Positions 6,596-10,232 of a DNA stretch of 10,232 bases are shown one piece after another. The position numbers and the translations under genes were made by a program. The notes under the pieces were generated by a model. The model saw only the letters and a list, made by a program, of their open reading frames with translations, made no database searches and had not been told where the DNA came from. How positions within the stretch are numbered: the stretch's first letter is position 1; each line of letters opens with the position of its first letter. The DNA comes from Lachnospiraceae bacterium (GTDB taxonomy: Bacteria > Bacillota > Clostridia > Lachnospirales > Lachnospiraceae), in assembly GCA_009774145.1 (NCBI GenBank), contig VSND01000201.1, positions 1 through 10,232 on the forward strand, read 5' to 3'.

Positions 6596-7924
6596 TTAAT
6601 CCTCTGGATTTCGAAATGCGTGGGCTATTGTACGCAGGGGCTTTGTAATCTTCCAGCTTCTGCTGTTTTCCATCAGGTCCAGCTGGCCAAGCCGTCTCTG
6701 CAGTTCATTTTGCAGATCAGTCATTTCTGCTTCGAGCTTTTTGATTTCCTCGAATCTTTGATCTGATATCTGCCGATATTCGTCTCTTTCAGCTGTGGAC
6801 AGCCTCAAAGCTTCCTGTTGCATGGTATTTTCAGAACCCAATGTGCTCAGGGCCTCTTTTTGGCTGATGTTTTCAGCTTTTAATGTATTCAATGCTTCCT
6901 GCTGCGCTGTATTCAATGATGTCAAAGCTTCGTTTTGTTCTTTTAAAACTCCCATATCATTTTGGCTCTGAAACAGATTTTTCTGCAACGTTTCTATCTT
7001 TTGATATTGTGCATCAGACAGGATCTGCAGTCTCTCATTTTCATTCAGAACGGCAATATCTTTAGAAGAATAATAGTCTGGTAATGCATGTTCCATCCAT
7101 TGAGCCAGATCCTGTAAAGCTTCTTTGGGCCGGCTGCAGACAGCGGGATCGTACTGTAAGGCAACCATAAACTGTTGATCATCCTGCTGACAGGGATAAA
7201 AAGAAATACAACGAAACGGAAGCAGTTGCGCTTTTGTGCAATCATACAGAAATTTCAAAAAATCCATGTCGGTAAAAGGCCAGTAATGCACATCATCCAT
7301 CCGCATTCCTTCAGCTACCTGTTCATAATGTTTAATTGCCTCTGCATATGATGTTTCCGGAAGATAATTCAGTATTTCCTTTTTTTCCCAAAAAACATGT
7401 GGATTGTTTTCCGGAATTACAGAATAAAAAAAATCCAAAACCATGGGAGCATTTTCTTTGGTTCCATTACGAAATACATTATAGGCATCCCGAAAGGAAG
7501 CTGACGTTCTAAAATGGTCAAAACAGTAACGTTTATCAGGATATATAATACAAAAGATTCCACCAGGTTTCAGAACAAAACTGATATCCTGCAGAGAGAA
7601 AATCAAATCTGGCATATGTTCTAAAACATGGGATGCAATTACACAATCGAATTTTTGTACATTTTCGAGTGTTTTTTTGTAATTATCTTGAATCACATAA
7701 TCAACAGGGATAATGGACTCAGGATCAATCAGAATTCCAGTGGCTTTTAAGTAATCATTTCCTGAATACAGTTTTCGAATTTCTTCTGTGGAGCGGATGT
7801 CACAGTAAAATGTATTGGGATAAATATTTTTGTCTGCAATTGGTCTGTTTAACGGTCCCAACTCCAATATCCTTTTTGACTTGTCTTTAATTAAGTTTTG
7901 AAAGAAAACTATTCTAGGATCCAT
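6596..7924 (-). CDS. SAM-dependent methyltransferase with a C-terminal coiled coil and basic tail
   Basis: A 442-residue protein. The N-terminal half is a class I methyltransferase. Motif I is the divergent ILELGPLN (19-26), followed by an acidic residue at the end of strand 2 (FYCDIR, Asp42). FDCVIASHVLEHMPD (92-106) and LKPGGIFCIIYPD (118-130) are typical of the Methyltransf_11/23-like group. From about 293 to 418 the sequence is polar and heptad-like and contains two-heptad internal repeats. It ends in NSRSWKITKPLRTIAHAFRN, a basic/aromatic tail that is also found at the end of the upstream glycosyltransferase. The enzyme probably methylates a sugar or a terminal phosphate of the surface glycan in the cytoplasm. 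Substrate and position are unknown. Catalytic domain plus coiled coil recalls the chain-terminating WbdD, but no kinase domain is present. It starts 3 bp after the glycosyltransferase stop, with AGGGG (7931-7935) 6 bases before the ATG, so translation is likely coupled. Confidence 0.85.
   Translation of the reverse strand: MDPRIVFFQNLIKDKSKRILELGPLNRPIADKNIYPNTFYCDIRSTEEIRKLYSGNDYLKATGILIDPESIIPVDYVIQDNYKKTLENVQKFDCVIASHVLEHMPDLIFSLQDISFVLKPGGIFCIIYPDKRYCFDHFRTSASFRDAYNVFRNGTKENAPMVLDFFYSVIPENNPHVFWEKKEILNYLPETSYAEAIKHYEQVAEGMRMDDVHYWPFTDMDFLKFLYDCTKAQLLPFRCISFYPCQQDDQQFMVALQYDPAVCSRPKEALQDLAQWMEHALPDYYSSKDIAVLNENERLQILSDAQYQKIETLQKNLFQSQNDMGVLKEQNEALTSLNTAQQEALNTLKAENISQKEALSTLGSENTMQQEALRLSTAERDEYRQISDQRFEEIKKLEAEMTDLQNELQRRLGQLDLMENSRSWKITKPLRTIAHAFRNPED
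6806..6931 (-). repeat. Imperfect 42-bp repeats encoding two-heptad coiled-coil units
   Basis: Within the methyltransferase, residues 332-373 repeat the pattern [Q/K/N]EAL-x-[ST]L, with EAL triplets beginning at residues 332, 343, 357 and 371. The spacings are 11, 14 and 14 residues. At DNA level this gives diverged repeats of about 42 bp, visible on the + strand as recurring GCTTC(C/G)TG/TTTTG blocks. Fourteen residues are two heptads and 11 a hendecad, so changes in copy number would lengthen or shorten the coiled coil without breaking its register. Confidence 0.65.
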
Positions 7925-7927
7925 AAC

Positions 7928-10232
7928 TTACCCCTGTTTTCTGTCCGACAAAGTGTTATCATTCTTGAACAGCCCCATTATAAACCGTAATGGAGCGGTT
8001 AACTTCCAGGATTTGCTGTTCAGAACATTCATGTAGCATTCTTTCCATCCAGGTTCTTCTAAAATATTTGTATTTTCCTGTATTACTACTTTTTCTCTTA
8101 CTTCTATCTGCCTGTCGGCGATGATTCCAAGTTTGTCCAGTTCCTCCAGAGTTTTTTTGACCATCCCCGGTGTAAGTTCAGTCTGTTCGGATTTAAAATA
8201 CGTTTCGAGAGCCCCACTGTCATTTGACAAAAGAGAAGTGAAAAGTCGCTCCCATTTTTCGTAGATAGTATGCTGACTGTATCGTTCAAGTAAATCCGGT
8301 AATTTCTTTTGCATGCTTTCCAGTTTATCAGGATGGTCAAGCAGATCTAGTGTTGCTTCAGCCATTTTTTTCCAGTCTCCACATTCCGTTACTACGCCAT
8401 CCTGATTACTGATAATGATATCCTGCATACCGGATCCACTGTAAGCTATAGTAGGAGTTCCGTTTGCGGCCGCCTCAAGAATAACCAGACCAAACCCTTC
8501 GTATAAAGAAGGCATGATATGCAATGCACCCAGCTGATAATATCTGTCAATATCTTCTGTCCAGTCAATCAGATGTAGATACTGGTCTGTAAGTCCTTCT
8601 TTCGCAATAAACTCTCTACATGTAATTTCGGACATACAGCTAACAGGAAGCTGGAGGTCAACCAAGCCAACAATGTAAAGTTCCGCATCTGGTCTTCGTT
8701 TATGTATATAGGAAAAAATCTGTAAAAGGTCTCCCAATCCTTTACGGGAATCATCAAAACGCCCTGCCGCTACCAGGATATTTCCTCTAATGGACGGAAT
8801 AGTCAGAGATGTCCTGTTTCTGGATGGATTAGGGATGCAGATTCCATTTGTATACCTCATTCCATAAAGCGCCTGGCTACTGGTATTCAGCCATACTACG
8901 GCGTCTGCCTTCGGAAGGAATTCCTTTCGGGGCGCTATACTGTCTCTTAAAGACTCTCGCCAATAAGGCAGGAAATAATCTTCATGACTCCAGGCGATGG
9001 TTTTTATTCCTAATTGTTTCACTTGTTCTAAAAGCGGCAGAGTTTCTTTACAACAACAATAGCTGTAAATATAAATATCCGTCTGTAATAATAACAGCAC
9101 ATTCAAATGCTCTTCTATCTGCCCCGGAGAATGGTTTATTGCCAGTTCTTTTACTTCTGCGCAGCTGGGATAACCGTTCTTATAGGGTTGTCCACATGTA
9201 TAGATAACAACATCATACTTTTTGGAAAACATATTAGCGTTTTCTACAACCATTCGATTAAGCCCGCCTTTAGGATCCCGATAAGTCAGTTGGAATACAA
9301 TTCGCGGCTTGGTTCTTTTCATTTCGCATAATGGCAGTATATTTGTTTTGAAAAATTGGAGTGTAACACCGCATAAAGCGGCAACAATTTTTAAGCAGTT
9401 ATCTTTCTTGGTTTGTTCATATTCAGACATTACTGCAATTAACATTTGCTTTCGGGCATGGCTGATTGCGCCTGTGTATCCAGATGAAGTTCTTAAAAAC
9501 TCATATAAGTCATGATAAAATAAATATTCTGAACCGCTCATTTCAACTTTTTCGTTTAATGTAAGACTGTTCATCATTCCAATCCAGAGCCTGTCACATT
9601 CTCCGATATGATCATTTACTAAAGTTTTGCTTCCCTGTTCTTCGTGAGAACGTGACAATACATTGGAGGACTTCAAGAAAAGAATAGGTTCTCCTCGAAA
9701 CATTCGAAACCACAAGTCATAATCCTGAGTAGTTGGCAATTGGGGATTAAATAGTCCTATACGATCAAAGTGATTTTTATGAATCAAAAGTGCGCATCCA
9801 TTAATTCCACCTCTCATAAGCAAAAACATTGAATTTGCAAGCTGATCCTGTGTATAAAGACTATGTATATTAACTGTATATAAATAATTACCACTGGGGT
9901 CTACTACTTGGTATCCTTCAGCAACAATTGTAGTGTGGTCTTTCAGACATGATAAGGCGCGCACTTCTTCTTCGATTTTCTCAGGAGTATACATATCATC
10001 ATGGCTGAGCCAGGAAAAGTATTCTCCTTCCATCTTTTCAATTCCCAGATTTAAAGCAGTCGCTACTCCTCCATTGGGTTTTGAAAAATATCGAATATAT
10101 CTACTGTATGTTTGAGCAATGCTTTCAGTTCCCCCTTCATCTGTCGAGCCATCGTTAATTACAATTACTTCAATATTACCATAAGTCTGCAATATAGCAC
10201 TTTCAATAGCATTACGCATATAGTTTGTTCCC
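7928..10232 (-). CDS. Two-domain glycosyltransferase, GT2 (GT-A) fused to GT4 (GT-B); N-terminus beyond the window
   Basis: At least 767 residues. The frame is open to the right edge, and the codons before the first in-window Met (10217-10219) read GTNY, matching the usual GT2 start NGTNYMRNAIESAL. The true start is therefore probably 15-20 codons upstream, outside the window. Residues are counted from that Met. The GT2 domain spans about 1-230, with VIVINDGSTD (18-27), the metal-binding SHDD (72-75) and QDYDLW (165-170). A linker follows, then a GT4-like domain (about 305-660) with AAGRFDDSRKG (484-494) and PSLYEGFGLVILE (570-582), the E-x7-E signature of retaining GT-B enzymes (Glu574, Glu582). 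A charged helix and the tail NSKSWKLTAPLRFIMGLFKN (734-753) end the protein. Two catalytic domains suggest that two successive sugars are added to a lipid-linked glycan at the inner membrane face. Donors are unknown, though the L-hexosamine made by the downstream genes is a good candidate. It is the first visible gene of the operon. Confidence 0.9.
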   Translation of the reverse strand, partial: GTNYMRNAIESAILQTYGNIEVIVINDGSTDEGGTESIAQTYSRYIRYFSKPNGGVATALNLGIEKMEGEYFSWLSHDDMYTPEKIEEEVRALSCLKDHTTIVAEGYQVVDPSGNYLYTVNIHSLYTQDQLANSMFLLMRGGINGCALLIHKNHFDRIGLFNPQLPTTQDYDLWFRMFRGEPILFLKSSNVLSRSHEEQGSKTLVNDHIGECDRLWIGMMNSLTLNEKVEMSGSEYLFYHDLYEFLRTSSGYTGAISHARKQMLIAVMSEYEQTKKDNCLKIVAALCGVTLQFFKTNILPLCEMKRTKPRIVFQLTYRDPKGGLNRMVVENANMFSKKYDVVIYTCGQPYKNGYPSCAEVKELAINHSPGQIEEHLNVLLLLQTDIYIYSYCCCKETLPLLEQVKQLGIKTIAWSHEDYFLPYWRESLRDSIAPRKEFLPKADAVVWLNTSSQALYGMRYTNGICIPNPSRNRTSLTIPSIRGNILVAAGRFDDSRKGLGDLLQIFSYIHKRRPDAELYIVGLVDLQLPVSCMSEITCREFIAKEGLTDQYLHLIDWTEDIDRYYQLGALHIMPSLYEGFGLVILEAAANGTPTIAYSGSGMQDIIISNQDGVVTECGDWKKMAEATLDLLDHPDKLESMQKKLPDLLERYSQHTIYEKWERLFTSLLSNDSGALETYFKSEQTELTPGMVKKTLEELDKLGIIADRQIEVREKVVIQENTNILEEPGWKECYMNVLNSKSWKLTAPLRFIMGLFKNDNTLSDRKQG

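Noticed and set aside
9050..9058. Three consecutive cysteines in the glycosyltransferase (residues 388-390), possible metal site
   Set aside because: No further Cys/His spacing typical of a zinc or iron-sulphur site is nearby, and they lie in a beta-strand region of the GT-B fold. Probably incidental.
8848..9207. 119-codon open frame on the + strand
   Set aside because: Antisense to the linker and GT4 part of the glycosyltransferase, without domain signals.

Overview
The window looks like part of a cell-surface polysaccharide locus from a low-GC Gram-positive bacterium, most likely a gut-type clostridium (Lachnospiraceae-like). This is inferred from AGGAG-type ribosome binding sites, an AT-rich background, a multi-TM LTA-synthase/phosphoglycerol-transferase-like enzyme, a GtrA-like membrane protein, and glycosyltransferases of the kind found in clostridial capsule or teichoic-acid clusters. 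No rRNA, tRNA, CRISPR, transposase or phage gene was seen.

Layout. On the + strand, the left edge (1-378) holds debris. There is a short open frame entering from outside the window, then the C-terminal part of a HAD phosphatase that has lost its catalytic nucleophile domain. A complete gtrA-like gene follows (390-803). All the remaining genes are on the - strand and read from right to left: a GT2-GT4 double glycosyltransferase (truncated by the right edge), a SAM methyltransferase with a long coiled coil, a CapE/FnlA/WbvB-type UDP-GlcNAc 4,6-dehydratase/5-epimerase, a FnlC/WbjD/CapG/WbvD-type UDP-HexNAc 2-epimerase, an RmlD-like 4-keto reductase, and an 854-residue LTA-synthase-like transferase. 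The first five are packed with gaps of 3, 39, 20 and 3 bp and are almost certainly one operon whose promoter lies outside the window. The LTA-synthase-like gene sits 160 bp further on and has its own well-formed sigma-A promoter. Its stop codon lies 5 bp from the stop of the convergent gtrA.

How the genes work together. The dehydratase/5-epimerase, reductase and 2-epimerase form a three-enzyme route from UDP-GlcNAc to a UDP-2-acetamido-2,6-dideoxy-L-hexose. The reductase is RmlD-like and has no cupin domain, which points to the L-RhaNAc/L-QuiNAc branch rather than L-FucNAc (inference). The double glycosyltransferase probably adds sugars to the growing glycan. The methyltransferase may cap or modify it. 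It and the glycosyltransferase end in the same short basic/aromatic C-terminal tail, which suggests that both are recruited to the same site. The LTA-synthase-like enzyme would add phosphoglycerol (or a similar phospho-alcohol) outside the membrane. GtrA may flip a polyprenyl-phosphate sugar for further decoration.

The three nucleotide-sugar genes are visibly GC-richer than their neighbours (hand counts of 28-32 G+C per 60 bases, against 17-19 per 60 in the LTA-synthase-like gene), so the region is probably a mosaic assembled by recombination. I see no radically new system. The most interesting points are the shared C-terminal tail, the methyltransferase/coiled-coil architecture resembling a chain-length ruler, and the predicted unusual amino sugar.
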